Below, in pieces: positions 24,680 to 34,151 of a stretch of 64,000 bases of DNA. The stretch is from Citrifermentans bremense R1. GTDB lineage: Bacteria > Desulfobacterota > Desulfuromonadia > Geobacterales > Geobacteraceae. The DNA is taken from contig NZ_AUGE01000002.1 in assembly GCF_000426865.1 (NCBI RefSeq), positions 124,001 to 188,000 of the forward strand. The letters are read 5' to 3'. The position numbers and the translations under genes were made by a program. The notes under the pieces were generated by a model. The model saw nothing but the letters and a program-made list of their open reading frames with translations. It ran no database searches and was not told the DNA's origin. Numbering within the stretch: position 1 is the first letter of the stretch; every line of letters starts with the position of its first letter.

Positions 24680-27600
24680 CTAATGTACCTCCGAGACGGG
24701 GGGTGCAGCAGGTTCGGTTGCCGGCTTCTTCTTCATGAAGAACTTCGTCACCATGACGAAGAAGAACGGGATGAAGATCAGGTCGATGAAGGTCGCCGAC
24801 AAGAGGCCGCCGGTGACCGCGGTGCCGATCGCGTTCTGGGCGCCGGCGCCTGCCCCCTTGGTGAGCGCCAGGGGGAGCGTGCCGAAGAAGAACGCCAGCG
24901 AGGTCATGATGACCGGCCGGAGCCTGATCTTCACCGCGGCGAGCGTCGCCTCCACCAGTTCGTGCCCCTGGTGCATCTGGTCCTTGATGAACTGGATGAT
25001 GAGGATGGCGTTCTTCGTCGAGAGGCCGACCGTGGTCAAGAGGCCGATCTGCAGGTAGATGTCGTTCGGGAGCACCCTGAGCGTCACAGCGGTGATGGCG
25101 CCGACCAGGCCGAGCGGAAGCATCAGGAGGTTTACAAACGGTATGGTCCAGCTCTCGTAGAGGGCGGCGACCGCCAAAAAGACCACCAGGAGCGAGATGG
25201 CGTAAAGCGCGGGGGCCTGGGCGCCTGCCGCCTTCTCCTCGTAGGAGAGGCCGGTCCACTCGTAGCTGATCCCCGGCGGGAGCGTGGCAGCGATGGTCTC
25301 CATCTCGGCCATTGCCTCACCGGTGCTTATCCCGCTAGCGGCGCTCCCCATGATCTCCATGGACGGGATGCCGTTGTAGCGTTCCAGGCGCGGCGAGGCG
25401 TAGTCCCAATGCGCGGTGGCGAAGGAGGAGAAGGGAACCATCTCGCCGGTGTTGTTTTTCACGTACCACCTGTTGATGTCATCGGGGACCATGCGGTACT
25501 TGGGGTCCGACTGCACGTAGACCTTCTTGACCCTGCCGTTTTGCAGGAAATCGTTGACGTAGGAGGAGCCCCAGGCGGTGGCGAGGACGTTGTTGACGTC
25601 GGCAAGAGATACCCCGAGGGCCCCGGCGCGAACGTCGTCGATGTTCAGCTTGAACTCGGGCGTGTCGTCCTGGCCGTTGGGGCGGACCGCCATCAACTTC
25701 GGGTTCTTCATGGCCATGCCGAGGACCTGGTTGCGGGCGTCCATCAACGCCTGGTGGCCGAGCCCCCCGCGGTCCTGCAGCTGGAAGTCGAAGCCGTTGG
25801 CTTGACCCAGCTCGACTACCGCCGGCGGCGAGAAGGCGAACGCCATGCCGTCCTTGATCTGGGAGAAGGCGCCCATGGCGCGCCCGGCCAGGGCCGGAGC
25901 CTTGAGGTCGGGGGTGGTCCTGAGTTTCCAGTCCTTGAGCTTCACGAAAGCGAGGCCCATGTTCTGGCCGCGCCCGGCGAAGCTGAAACCGGCGACGGTG
26001 ATGAGCGACTCCACCATCTTGTTCTCCTTCACCAGGAAGTAGTGCTCCACCTGCTCCAGCACCTTGAGCGTCCTCTCCTGGGTGGCGCCGGCCGGAAGCT
26101 GGACCTGGCAGACGATGAAGCCCTGGTCCTCGTCCGGCAGGAACGCGGTGGGGAGGCGCAGGAAGAAGAAGGCCATGATGCCGACCAGGCAGCCGTAGAT
26201 GAAGAGGTAGCGCAAAGGCTTACCGAAGGAGTTGCCGACTATGGACTCGTACCTGTGGCGTGCGGCGTCGAAAACCTTGTTGAACCAGCTGAAGAAACGG
26301 CTGAACCAGCTCCCCTCTCCGGGGGTGTGCCCCTTCTGCACCGGCTTGAGGAGCGTCGCGCAAAGCGCCGGGGTGAGGATCTGAGCGGTCAGAACCGACA
26401 GGATCATCGCCGAGACGATGGTGATGGAGAACTGGCGGTAAATGACGCCGGTGGAGCCGCTGAAAAACGCCATCGGGATGAAGACGGCGCAAAGGACGGT
26501 CGCGATCCCCCAAAGAGCGGAGGTGATCTGCCCCATGGACTTGACCGTTGCGTCGTGGGGGGACAGCCCCTCGTCGCTCATGATCCTTTCCACGTTCTCG
26601 ACCACGACGATGGCGTCGTCGACCAAAAGGCCGATGACGATGACCAGGGCGAACATGGTCAGGGTGTTGATGGAGAAACCTGCGGCGAAGAGAACCCCCA
26701 GGGTCCCCAGGAGCACGACCGGAACCGCGATGGTCGGGATCAAGGTGGCGCGGATGTTCTGCAGGAACAGGAACATGATGATGAAGACCAGGAACACCGC
26801 CTCCATCAGGGTCTTCAACACCTCCTCTATGGAGATCTTGACGAACGGGGTGGTGTCGTAGGGGTAAACCACCTTGGCCCCTGCCGGAACGAATTTCTCC
26901 AGTTCGGCCATCTTGGCCTTCACCCGGTCCGCGGTATCCAGCGCGTTGGCGCCGGCGGCAAGCCTAAGCGCCATGGCCGCGACCGGTTTCCCCTTGTAGC
27001 GGGCCAGGATGTCGTAGTTTTCGGTGCCGACATCGGTCTTGGCGATATCCCTGAGCTTCACCGTCGACCCGTCCGGGTTGGTGCGCAGCACGATCTGGTC
27101 GAACTGCTCCGGGTTCTGCAACAGGGTCCGGGCGGTAATGGTGGCGTTAAGCTGCTGACCATGGACGGCAGGCTGCCCGCCGAACTGGCCCGCGGAGACC
27201 TGGGCGTTCTGCGCCTGCAGAGCGTTGACCACGTCGTTTGGGGTCAGCTTGTAGTTGTTCATCTTCTCGGCGTCCATCCAGACGCGCATGGCGTTCTGGG
27301 AACCGAAGACGGTGACCTCCCCTACCCCCTGGACTCGGCTTATGATGTCCTGGAGGTTGGAGACCATGTAGTCGGTCAACTGGTGCCGGTTGAGCGACTC
27401 GTCCTCGGAGACGAGCCCCACGATCAGGAGGAAGTTGCGGGTGGACTTCACCACCTGCACCCCCTGCCTCTGCACCACCTGAGGCAGTAGCGGCGTGGCG
27501 AGCTGCAGCTTGTTCTGCACCTGTACCTGGGCCACGTTGGGGTCGGTCCCCGCCCTGAAGGTCAGGTTGATGCTGACCGAGCCGGCGGAGTCGCTGGTGG

Positions 27601-27838
27601 AGGCCATATAGAGCAGGTTGTCGATACCGTTCATCTTCTGCTCGATGACCTGCGTTACAGTGTCCTGGACCGTCTGCGCTGAGGCGCCGGGATAGATGGC
27701 GTTGATCGAGATCTGCGGCGGCGCGATCGGCGGGTACTGGGAAACCGGCAGCGCCTTGATGGCGAGCAGACCGGCCAGCATGACGACAATGGCAATGACC
27801 CAGGCGAAGATGGGCCTGTTTATGAAAAACCTGGACAT
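24680..27838 (-). CDS. RND multidrug efflux pump, AcrB/HAE1 family
   Basis: The 1052-residue inner-membrane protein is of normal length for HAE1 transporters. It starts [27 protein letters not shown] and contains the proton-relay helix with two adjacent Asp residues ([20 protein letters not shown]) and [19 protein letters not shown] at the C-terminus. Two large periplasmic porter/docking regions are present. It takes hydrophobic drugs or solvents from the periplasm and bilayer in exchange for protons. It works with the adaptor upstream and the channel downstream, and the TetR gene at the head of the set is the likely repressor. Confidence 0.95.
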   Translation of the reverse strand: MSRFFINRPIFAWVIAIVVMLAGLLAIKALPVSQYPPIAPPQISINAIYPGASAQTVQDTVTQVIEQKMNGIDNLLYMASTSDSAGSVSINLTFRAGTDPNVAQVQVQNKLQLATPLLPQVVQRQGVQVVKSTRNFLLIVGLVSEDESLNRHQLTDYMVSNLQDIISRVQGVGEVTVFGSQNAMRVWMDAEKMNNYKLTPNDVVNALQAQNAQVSAGQFGGQPAVHGQQLNATITARTLLQNPEQFDQIVLRTNPDGSTVKLRDIAKTDVGTENYDILARYKGKPVAAMALRLAAGANALDTADRVKAKMAELEKFVPAGAKVVYPYDTTPFVKISIEEVLKTLMEAVFLVFIIMFLFLQNIRATLIPTIAVPVVLLGTLGVLFAAGFSINTLTMFALVIVIGLLVDDAIVVVENVERIMSDEGLSPHDATVKSMGQITSALWGIATVLCAVFIPMAFFSGSTGVIYRQFSITIVSAMILSVLTAQILTPALCATLLKPVQKGHTPGEGSWFSRFFSWFNKVFDAARHRYESIVGNSFGKPLRYLFIYGCLVGIMAFFFLRLPTAFLPDEDQGFIVCQVQLPAGATQERTLKVLEQVEHYFLVKENKMVESLITVAGFSFAGRGQNMGLAFVKLKDWKLRTTPDLKAPALAGRAMGAFSQIKDGMAFAFSPPAVVELGQANGFDFQLQDRGGLGHQALMDARNQVLGMAMKNPKLMAVRPNGQDDTPEFKLNIDDVRAGALGVSLADVNNVLATAWGSSYVNDFLQNGRVKKVYVQSDPKYRMVPDDINRWYVKNNTGEMVPFSSFATAHWDYASPRLERYNGIPSMEIMGSAASGISTGEAMAEMETIAATLPPGISYEWTGLSYEEKAAGAQAPALYAISLLVVFLAVAALYESWTIPFVNLLMLPLGLVGAITAVTLRVLPNDIYLQIGLLTTVGLSTKNAILIIQFIKDQMHQGHELVEATLAAVKIRLRPVIMTSLAFFFGTLPLALTKGAGAGAQNAIGTAVTGGLLSATFIDLIFIPFFFVMVTKFFMKKKPATEPAAPPVSEVH

Positions 27839-27971
27839 GGAATAAGACTCCTTGACTGGCGACCGTAGGTTAACGTTGTTCGTTTGCGTGCAACTTCAAG
27901 CGTGCCGTGCTGGGTCGCCTCAGGGTACTGGCTCCGCAGGTGCCTGTCCCCCTTGGCGCCCCGCACCGCTG

Positions 27972-29273
27972 CTACTTCTTCTGGGGCTGTGCCGCTGCCG
28001 GCGAGCCCTGCGCCGCCGGCTTGGCACCGGGAGCCGCGGCCCCAGTGGCAGCTGCCTGAGGTGCGCTCTTGGCCGCACCGGGAGCGCCTTGGGCGGCGCC
28101 CGGAGCACCCTGGGGTGCGCCCTGCGGCTGGGCCTGGAACGGGACCGCCTTCACCGGGGTGCCGGGGCGGGCTTTTTGGAGCCCTTCCAGTATCACCTTG
28201 TCCCCCGGGTTCAAGCCGCCGCTCACCAGCCAGCTTTCGCCCACGGTACGGGCGACCTGGATGGGGCGCGGTTGCGCCGTGCCGTCTGCGCCTACCACCA
28301 TCACCGTCGGAACTCCGGCCGCGTTGCGGGTGACGCCGCGCTGCGGCACCAGGATGGCCGCCTCGTTGATCCCCTCTTCCAAGACGGCGCGCACGAACAT
28401 ACCAGGGAGGAGCGTCTGTTTCGGGTTCGGGAAGACGGCGCGCAGCGTGATGGAACCGGTGCTCTGGTCCACGGTGACGTCGGAGAACTTAAGCGTGCCC
28501 GTGACCGGGTACGGGGTGCCGTCCTCCAGGAGGAGCTTGACCCGTGCCTGACCGGCCGCGTCCCTTTTCAAGAGTCCGCTGGCGAGGCTGCGGTTCAGCT
28601 TCAGCATGTCGGAGCTGGACTGGGTCACGTCGACGTACACGCTGCTCAACTGCTGTATGGTCGCCAGTGCCGCGGGCTGATTGGCGGTAACCAGCGCGCC
28701 GTCGGTCACTGCGGAGCGGCCGACGCGTCCCGAGATGGGGGCGGTAACGCGGGTATAGGCAAGGTTGATCTTAGCGGTCTCGACGGCAGCCTTGGCTGAA
28801 GCCACGTCCGCCTCGGCCTGTTTCAGGGCGGCGTAGGCGTTGTCGTAGTCCTGCTTGGCGACCGCGTTGATCTTGACCAGGTCGCGGAAACGCTCTTCCT
28901 TGAGTTTGGCCGGAACGAGGTTTGCCTCGGCCCGCGCCTCGCTCGCCTTGGCGCTGGCGTAGGCGGCCTGGTAGGTTGCGGGATCGATCTGGTAAAGCAC
29001 CTGCCCCGCCTTCACGTCGCTACCCTCGGTGAACACGCGTTTCTGGATGATGCCGCTTACCTGCGGCCGCACCTCCGCGATGAGGTACGGGGAGGTACGA
29101 CCTGGGAGCTCGGTGGTCAAGGCGATGCGCTCGGGCTTCACCTCGATCACGCCAACCTCGGGCGGACCCATCTGGGGCCCCTTGGGCTGCTCCTTTTTGC
29201 CGCAGCCGGCCAGCCCCAAGATGCCGCTCAAAAGAACAACGGTAAATAAACGCGCCCTGTACTTACTCTGCAT
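27972..29273 (-). CDS. RND periplasmic adaptor lipoprotein (AcrA family) with low-complexity tail
   Basis: The 433-residue adaptor has the lipobox LAGC followed by GKKEQPKGP. It has barrel-sandwich and hairpin regions (VRPQVSGIIQKRVFTEGSDVKAGQVLYQIDP; LAYTRVTAPISGRVGRSAV) and a beta-barrel domain. The last roughly 60 residues are an Ala/Gly/Pro/Gln-rich repeat (QGAPGAAQGAPGAAK) ending in QPQKK, which is unusual for the family. It links the pump to the OprM-type channel. It is the first large gene of the operon, 133 bases upstream of the pump. Confidence 0.93.
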   Translation of the reverse strand: MQSKYRARLFTVVLLSGILGLAGCGKKEQPKGPQMGPPEVGVIEVKPERIALTTELPGRTSPYLIAEVRPQVSGIIQKRVFTEGSDVKAGQVLYQIDPATYQAAYASAKASEARAEANLVPAKLKEERFRDLVKINAVAKQDYDNAYAALKQAEADVASAKAAVETAKINLAYTRVTAPISGRVGRSAVTDGALVTANQPAALATIQQLSSVYVDVTQSSSDMLKLNRSLASGLLKRDAAGQARVKLLLEDGTPYPVTGTLKFSDVTVDQSTGSITLRAVFPNPKQTLLPGMFVRAVLEEGINEAAILVPQRGVTRNAAGVPTVMVVGADGTAQPRPIQVARTVGESWLVSGGLNPGDKVILEGLQKARPGTPVKAVPFQAQPQGAPQGAPGAAQGAPGAAKSAPQAAATGAAAPGAKPAAQGSPAAAQPQKK

Positions 29274-29363
29274 GAAACACCTCGTAATTTTTGATACTTC
29301 CGTCGTTATAGTCAGGAACCGTTTCGATATGTTGCCGGCTGGCGCATGGCAGCCGTAGCGTCG

Positions 29364-29444
29364 TCATTTGCGCCTGAACGAGGCGACTACGATGATGCCG
29401 CCCCAGACCAAGGCAATCAGGAATAGGAAGATTTTCATCAGCAT
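29364..29444 (-). CDS. tiny (26-residue) membrane protein ahead of the RND operon
   Basis: ATG at 29444 opens MLMKIFLFLIALVWGGIIVV and ends in a basic tail (FRRK) at TGA 29364. A longer version from ATG 29477 would start inside the TetR operator. G-rich sequence about 11 bases upstream may serve as ribosome binding site. The single hydrophobic helix with positive C-terminus recalls small RND-associated peptides such as AcrZ in size only; this is a guess from position. Confidence 0.45.
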   Translation of the reverse strand: MLMKIFLFLIALVWGGIIVVASFRRK

Positions 29445-29464
29445 GTTTTGGTTCGCCCCCCCAA

Positions 29465-29478
29465 AATGAATGTTCATT
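29465..29478. promoter_or_regulatory. TetR operator for the RND operon
   Basis: AATGAA-tg-TTCATT matches the dyad in the tetR promoter (AATGAA-cc-TTCATT). It lies 3 bases beyond the tetR stop and upstream of the tiny ORF and adaptor gene, so the repressor probably controls the pump separately from itself. Confidence 0.75.
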
Positions 29479-29480
29479 CA

Positions 29481-30053
29481 TCACCTGCGCACAGCGTCCC
29501 AGCAGGCGCCGACGGTCTGCTCAATCAGCTCCTGGTCTAGGTTGATGAAACCAAGGATCTGATCGCGACAGACGTCGATAAGTGGCGAGAAGAACAGGGC
29601 GAAAAGGATCGACAGCGGAAGGGGCTTAAAGATCTGCTGCTCGATCGCCTCCTGGAACAACTCGCTGATGATGTCCTTCTCCCCCTTGCCGAATATCTTC
29701 TCCCGGCGATGGTCCACGCCGAACGGGGAGTTGTGGAACTGCTCGACGAAACGCAGCTCCAGCGGCGCCGAGACCAGGTAGTTGACCAGCACGGTGCCGA
29801 AGTGCATGAAACGCTCGCGCACCGGTCCGTTGTCGGGGTATCCCTTCAAGATCGCTGCCACTACCCGCGCCTCCACCATGCTGTAGATGCCCCTGATCAG
29901 CGCGTCCTTATTCTCGAAGTAGCGGTAGATGGTCCCTGCTCCGACCCCCGCCTTGTCGGCGATCATCGCCATAGGCGCGCCATGGAACCCCTGTTCCGCG
30001 ACCAGTTCCAGCGCTGCCCGGACTATCAGGTCTCGCTTGTCACATTTTTCCAT
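29481..30053 (-). CDS. TetR family repressor of the RND efflux operon
   Basis: The 190-residue protein has an N-terminal helix-turn-helix (AALELVAEQGFHGAPMAMIADKAGVGAGTIYRYFENKDALI) and an all-helical ligand-binding C-terminal domain. It is encoded directly upstream of the efflux genes. The same dyad appears in its own promoter and before the efflux genes, supporting autorepression and control of the pump. The inducer is unknown. Confidence 0.9.
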   Translation of the reverse strand: MEKCDKRDLIVRAALELVAEQGFHGAPMAMIADKAGVGAGTIYRYFENKDALIRGIYSMVEARVVAAILKGYPDNGPVRERFMHFGTVLVNYLVSAPLELRFVEQFHNSPFGVDHRREKIFGKGEKDIISELFQEAIEQQIFKPLPLSILFALFFSPLIDVCRDQILGFINLDQELIEQTVGACWDAVRR

Positions 30054-30070
30054 CCTGACTCCCTCAATGC

Positions 30071-30117
30071 GGAATGAACCTTCATTCCTTATAGATCCGT
30101 TGCCGATTCTTTGTCAA
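30071..30117 (-). promoter_or_regulatory. tetR promoter and operator
   Basis: On the minus strand, TTGACA (30112-30117) and TATAAG (30088-30093) are separated by 18 bases. The perfect dyad GGAATGAA-N2-TTCATTCC (30071-30088) begins at the last base of the -10 box and covers the start site. Confidence 0.82.
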
Positions 30118-30301
30118 GACTGTTTACTCTTTGGCGGGGGTTAAAAAATAACAAGAAAAGAAGAGGCGCGGGCGAGTGACTGTCGCAGCATCGGCATGAC
30201 TGCCGCGATTGTGGCTAAAGGGATTTCGGCAGGTGGCAGGATAAGCTCACGGGCCAGTGCAGGAGTAGAGAGGGAAGTACCAAGAAAAGCAAAAGGTGCA
30301 G

Positions 30302-31183
30302 CTATGAGCTGGGCGCCTCCGTCACAGCCGCCGGCACAAAGAGAACTGGGATCGTCGCACGCCGGGCTACTTCATTGGCGGTACTCCCCAGAATCAGTTC
30401 TGTCAGCATCCCCTTCCCCTTCCCGCCCATAACTATGGCGGTGAAGGCCCCTTTGTTCATGCTGGAGAGAATCTCCTCCGAAGCCCTGCCGTGCACGAGG
30501 TCGATGCTTACCTCTGCGGCCCCCAGCCTTTCGAGTCGACGTTTTTTCGCCTCCAGCAGGTACCAGCACTCCTCCTCGCGGCTGCGCTCAACTTCCGGGT
30601 CTTCGTCCATTGCTTCCATGACGTGCATGAGCGTCACGGAACAACCGGTCTCCAGTGCGACCTTGCCCAGGAAATCCAGCGCCTTCTCAGCTGTTTCCGA
30701 GTAGTCGGTGGGGAAAAGTATGCGGGAGAAGATCTTGCGGCAGGAAGCACCCTCTTCCCCAGCTCTGGCGAGATCCAGACGGTCCAGAAGCAAGGGGTGC
30801 GTGGTAGTCCTCAAAAGCTCCCTGGAGACGCTGCCTAGTGCTGCCGAGCGGAAGAGACCCTTGCCGTGGGATCCGGCGAGGATGGCGTTCACGCCGTGAT
30901 CTTTCGCGGCCTGCTCCAGCATGGCAGCAGGCGGGCCCAATAGGCTCTCTACCGCGACCTTCATCCCAAGCATCTCCAGAGCATCCCTCTGCCTGCGCAG
31001 CACCGCGTCAACATCGACCGGTTGCACAGGCAGCACCTCGACCGCGCCGGTGGCATCGACTACTTCGGTGACATGGACAAGGACGACTTCCTCTGTCCCT
31101 ATCTCTTTGAATGCCCGGGCGCACTCAATGAGCTCGTCGGATGCTGGAGTCAGATCAGTGGCCAAAAGAATTTTCCAGAACAT
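30302..31183 (-). CDS. tandem universal stress protein
   Basis: The ATG at 31183 has AGGAGG 4 bases upstream and gives a 293-residue protein with two UspA domains. Domain 1 starts MFWKILLATDLTPASDEL and has the nucleotide loop AGSHGKGLFRSAALGSVS. Domain 2 starts ILFPTDYSETAEKALDF and has MGGKGKGMLTELILGSTANEV. Both GxxGxG-type loops point to an ATP-binding UspA subtype. Such proteins act in stress and starvation survival; the precise role is unknown. Confidence 0.88.
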   Translation of the reverse strand: MFWKILLATDLTPASDELIECARAFKEIGTEEVVLVHVTEVVDATGAVEVLPVQPVDVDAVLRRQRDALEMLGMKVAVESLLGPPAAMLEQAAKDHGVNAILAGSHGKGLFRSAALGSVSRELLRTTTHPLLLDRLDLARAGEEGASCRKIFSRILFPTDYSETAEKALDFLGKVALETGCSVTLMHVMEAMDEDPEVERSREEECWYLLEAKKRRLERLGAAEVSIDLVHGRASEEILSSMNKGAFTAIVMGGKGKGMLTELILGSTANEVARRATIPVLFVPAAVTEAPSS

Positions 31184-31436
31184 GGCGCCTCCTATGACAG
31201 TTGTTACGCCTTCTATTTTCTCCCCATGCAGACAAATTTTCAAGTGACAGCAGCACGAGCAGGAACTCTGGTTTCACTCACTGACAGCACCCGAAGCGAA
31301 ACGTTTGGATGTGACAAGAGCAGCAGGTATCCCATGGCTTTGGCTATTTCCACTGACAGACTCTGCTGTTTGACGGGAGGGAAAATTTCAGGTAGATTCA
31401 CGCGCCACAACGACTTCGAAGCATGGGGAGGATAGC

Positions 31437-31955
31437 ATGATCGATCTGCTACGCAAGCGGCGGAGCATTCGCAAGTACACGCAGGAACCTGTGTCGCCAG
31501 AGGCTCTGGAGGCGCTCAGGGAAACTGCGCTCCGCGCGCCGTCATCCAGGGGGATAAACCCATGGGAGTTCATCTTCGTGGACGACCCGTTTTTATTGAA
31601 GCAACTGGCCGAAGCCAAGCAGCACGGCTCGCAATTCGTGGGGGGCGCGCCCCTCGCCATAGTGGTATGCGCGGACAGCAGCAAATCCGATGTTTGGGTG
31701 GAGGATTGCTCCATCGCGGCCATACTGCTTCAGTTCACGGCACTCTCCCTGGGACTTGGGAGTTGTTGGGCACAGATCAGAAACCGCGGCCGCGATGCGA
31801 ACAGAAGCGCCGAAGAGTACCTCCAGCAACTGCTGGGACTGCCGCAGCAGGTAAAGGTAGAGTGCATAATCGGAATCGGCCACCCCGATGAGCGGAAGCT
31901 TCCACTGGCGGCGGACAAGCTGCAGAGGGAGAAGATCAGAAAGAATCACTGGTGA
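31437..31955 (+). CDS. nitroreductase family protein
   Basis: The 172-residue FMN-dependent oxidoreductase fold starts MIDLLRKRRSIRKYTQEPV, with the FMN phosphate-binding Arg-rich motif, then APSSRGINPWEFIFV and the C-terminal GIGHPDE. The size matches small nitroreductases that reduce quinones, nitro compounds or flavins. GGGGAGG precedes the ATG by 7 bases. It is divergent from the stress protein gene and may share its stress context. Confidence 0.9.
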   Translation: MIDLLRKRRSIRKYTQEPVSPEALEALRETALRAPSSRGINPWEFIFVDDPFLLKQLAEAKQHGSQFVGGAPLAIVVCADSSKSDVWVEDCSIAAILLQFTALSLGLGSCWAQIRNRGRDANRSAEEYLQQLLGLPQQVKVECIIGIGHPDERKLPLAADKLQREKIRKNHW

Positions 31956-32094
31956 CATAGCGATGCGGTGCCGGCACTATCGTTGACAACACCAATGAAA
32001 GGTACTACAGTCGCGCAGCTTAAATATCCTTCACCATCAGCAAGTTCTACAGCAGGAGCGGCTCGACGCGTCGTTTGCATAAAGGGAGATAAAG

Positions 32095-32430
32095 GTGCGG
32101 GAAAAACTCAGGGAGATGGGGTACGGCGTCTCTCACAGCATCCATCGGGACAGGTTTTTGAAGAATCTCGACGTCTGCGTCAGGTTCAAAGGGGCAATAG
32201 TAGCGGAGGCATGCTTTACCGATGACGGCGACTCGGCCTACTGCCACCACGTGAAGGTCGAGCCGGAGTTCAGGCGCAGGGGTATCGCAACCGCCATGTA
32301 CCAGTACGCCGAAACCGTATTCCTGAAGAAACTTGAGAACCACTGGCACAATGACCCGGAGACCCAGAGCCCCGAGGCCATGGCATTCTGGGCTCAACCT
32401 CACCGCCCTTTCGGCCCGGCGTCGGAATGA
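32095..32430 (+). CDS. GNAT family acetyltransferase
   Basis: This 111-residue protein starts at a GTG with AGGGAG upstream. It contains the acetyl-CoA motif VKVEPEFRRRGIATAMYQYAE (V...RRxGIA). It is short for a GNAT domain and ends soon after the core, so it may be a minimal or truncated member. The substrate is unknown. A bidirectional terminator follows. Confidence 0.78.
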   Translation: MREKLREMGYGVSHSIHRDRFLKNLDVCVRFKGAIVAEACFTDDGDSAYCHHVKVEPEFRRRGIATAMYQYAETVFLKKLENHWHNDPETQSPEAMAFWAQPHRPFGPASE

Positions 32431-32464
32431 GGATGAAGACGGCGTCCGCCCGTCTTTGATCACA

Positions 32465-32500
32465 AGAAAAGGCCCGCTCGTGAGCGGGCCTTTCTTCTTT
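32465..32500. terminator. bidirectional Rho-independent terminator
   Basis: A perfect 11-bp stem, AAAGGCCCGCT / AGCGGGCCTTT, with a CGTG loop is flanked by A-rich and T-rich ends. It separates the GNAT gene (+) from the convergent Cys-containing exported protein (-). Confidence 0.9.
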
Positions 32501-32523
32501 ACTCCACTGCTTTTTCCCAGTTG

Positions 32524-32817
32524 TCAGTGCCTGTTGAGGACGCGCAGCGTCTCGTTCGCCTCCTGGAGCTTCCGGTTCAGGAGCTTCAATTCGTCCTTCG
32601 TGTAGGTCGTCGCCCCTTGTTCGTTGATCATCACCTGCAGCTTCTTGATCTTGTCCTGGATGCTGTCCACCTCCTGCCCGCAGTCCTTCAAGAGCATTTC
32701 GCATTCCTTGGCGCATTGGTCGTCGTGGTTCTTAGCGCTGTGTCCGTCAGCTGCCAGGGCCGGAGCCGCCACCGCAAACATCGATACCGCCAAAAGCATT
32801 GCCAGTTTCTTTTTCAT
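32524..32817 (-). CDS. small exported helical protein with clustered Cys
   Basis: Starting at ATG 32817 (AAAGGAGG upstream), the 97-residue product has a signal peptide (MKKKLAMLLAVSMFAVAAPALA). A predicted periplasmic helical domain with three Cys follows (DDQCAKECEMLLKDCGQ), then a coiled-coil-like segment (IQDKIKKLQVMIN; ELKLLNRKLQEANETLRVLN). No family name is known to me. The Cys spacing could support metal binding or a disulfide. Confidence 0.78.
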   Translation of the reverse strand: MKKKLAMLLAVSMFAVAAPALAADGHSAKNHDDQCAKECEMLLKDCGQEVDSIQDKIKKLQVMINEQGATTYTKDELKLLNRKLQEANETLRVLNRH

Positions 32818-33259
32818 CGTTACATCCTCCTTTGGAATTGTCTCTTTCGTCCTAAGACATCCTCTCTGTAGCATCAGGCGTGCCACGCTGTAAGTCACTG
32901 TAATATCGTCAGTTCAATGCGCCACAACGATAAGAGTAAAGAATATTCAACAACGTCGCGTGGCATATTCTCTAACCTGCTCCAGGTACCACTGGGTCCC
33001 AAAGCTTAAGCCTTGGGTTGCCTTGGGTTCCCAAGCTGGAGCTTGGCAACCAGAAAAATCAAGGCGCGATGATGAATTGGCCAGTCTCCCCTCGCCCTCT
33101 GGGAGAGGGGCGGGGGTGAGGGCGACGCCCATAGCGACAGGGGATGGACAGGTACAGAAGGGGACGGCTGGCAAGAAAGGGTTTTTACGACGGCCAGGGT
33201 TCAACGGGGGAAAAAGTCGGCACATCCTGGAGGAGGGTCAGGATGTGCCGGATAACATG
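32818..33259. other. intergenic region with repeat-like palindromes
   Basis: No gene is supported here. At about 32995-33055 there are palindromic segments around TTCCCAAGCTGGAGCTTGG, and at 33086-33122 a GC-rich imperfect inverted repeat (CTCCCCTCGCCC ... GGGGGTGAGGG). A fragment of the second, CCCCCCTCGCCCTCT, recurs at about 36136-36150. These look like dispersed intergenic repeats. Confidence 0.6.
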
Positions 33260-33820
33260 TCAACCGCCCGTGAGGTCCGTCCTGATGATCGTGAGAAGCG
33301 ACTCAAGGGACTCTTCCATCTTTTGTTCCAGCGCTCGACGCTGGCTGCCGGTTGGGGCCGGCGTTTTTTCCGCAACCTCTAAAGCTGCGACTTCTTCTAC
33401 TGCGGGACGCCCGCTCGCCAGCAGTTCGTAGTGCACATGAGGACCGGTGGATCTCCCTGTGTTTCCCGAATAGGACAATACGTCGCCTGCTTTCACCTGC
33501 TCGCCGGCACTCACTTTGACAGAGGCGTTGTGGCCGTAGAGGGTTCTGTCACCGTTGCCGTGCTCGACGATGACGGTGGCGCCGTAACCGCGACGCTCCC
33601 CAGCGAAGACGACCCTTCCCTTGCGGGTAGCCCGGACCGGGGTGCCGACGGGGACAGCGATGTCGATGCCGCGATGAAAAGCGAGCTTGCCGCTGCCAAA
33701 GGGATCGACCCGCCAACCGACTCCGGAGGTCACGACCCCGTCCACTGGCAGGGCGAGGTCGGCCAGGGCGACGGCAGGTAGAGTGCAAAGAACGAATGCG
33801 GCTATTGGCAAAACCCTCAT
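33260..33820 (-). CDS. exported M23 family metallopeptidase
   Basis: The 186-residue protein has a signal peptide (VLCTLPAVALA) and a LytM/M23 domain with the zinc ligands in HRGIDIA and GPHVHYE, plus GHNAS. It is a single catalytic domain with a short charged C-terminal helix and no LysM domain. It probably cuts peptidoglycan cross-bridges in the periplasm. AGGAG lies 8 bases upstream of the start. It appears monocistronic and is bracketed by GAATATTCA motifs. Confidence 0.92.
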   Translation of the reverse strand: MRVLPIAAFVLCTLPAVALADLALPVDGVVTSGVGWRVDPFGSGKLAFHRGIDIAVPVGTPVRATRKGRVVFAGERRGYGATVIVEHGNGDRTLYGHNASVKVSAGEQVKAGDVLSYSGNTGRSTGPHVHYELLASGRPAVEEVAALEVAEKTPAPTGSQRRALEQKMEESLESLLTIIRTDLTGG

Positions 33821-34151
33821 GCAACCGGCTCCTGAGGCGTGATTTCGGCTCCGCTAACGAAACCGGTTACAGCTCATATCAAGTACCGTGCCCAGAGGGA
33901 AGCAGCAATGGCAAGCTACTGTTTTGCTGGAGAAGACTGACCAGCAGCAGCGCCCGCTGTGGCTCTGGAAGCTGGCCCGCTGAAGAATATTCACACCCCG
34001 CTTGACGAATATTCAACAAAAGAGCGGGCCGCGGGCAAAGTGGTTCCCACATTTTGACCCCTGGGAACCTCCGACTTTTATGTTGACTTGAAAGCTCGGC
34101 ATTGGTATTCAGCTGTCTCGGTGTTAACTGCAGTGGCTATTGGAGGGAAAC
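33821..34151. other. intergenic region, no gene seen
   Basis: This stretch holds two copies of GAATATTCA (33985-33993 and 34007-34015), the second extended to GAATATTCAACAA, which also occurs at 32941-32953 on the other side of the M23 peptidase gene. Nothing else is recognisable. The methyltransferase promoter should lie at the right end. Confidence 0.45.

Noticed and set aside
24653-27490. 945-codon plus-strand ORF opposite the RND pump gene
   Set aside because: It is the antisense shadow of the AcrB-type gene, with His/Asp/Val/Gly-biased composition and no domain; the minus-strand protein matches the HAE1 family end to end.
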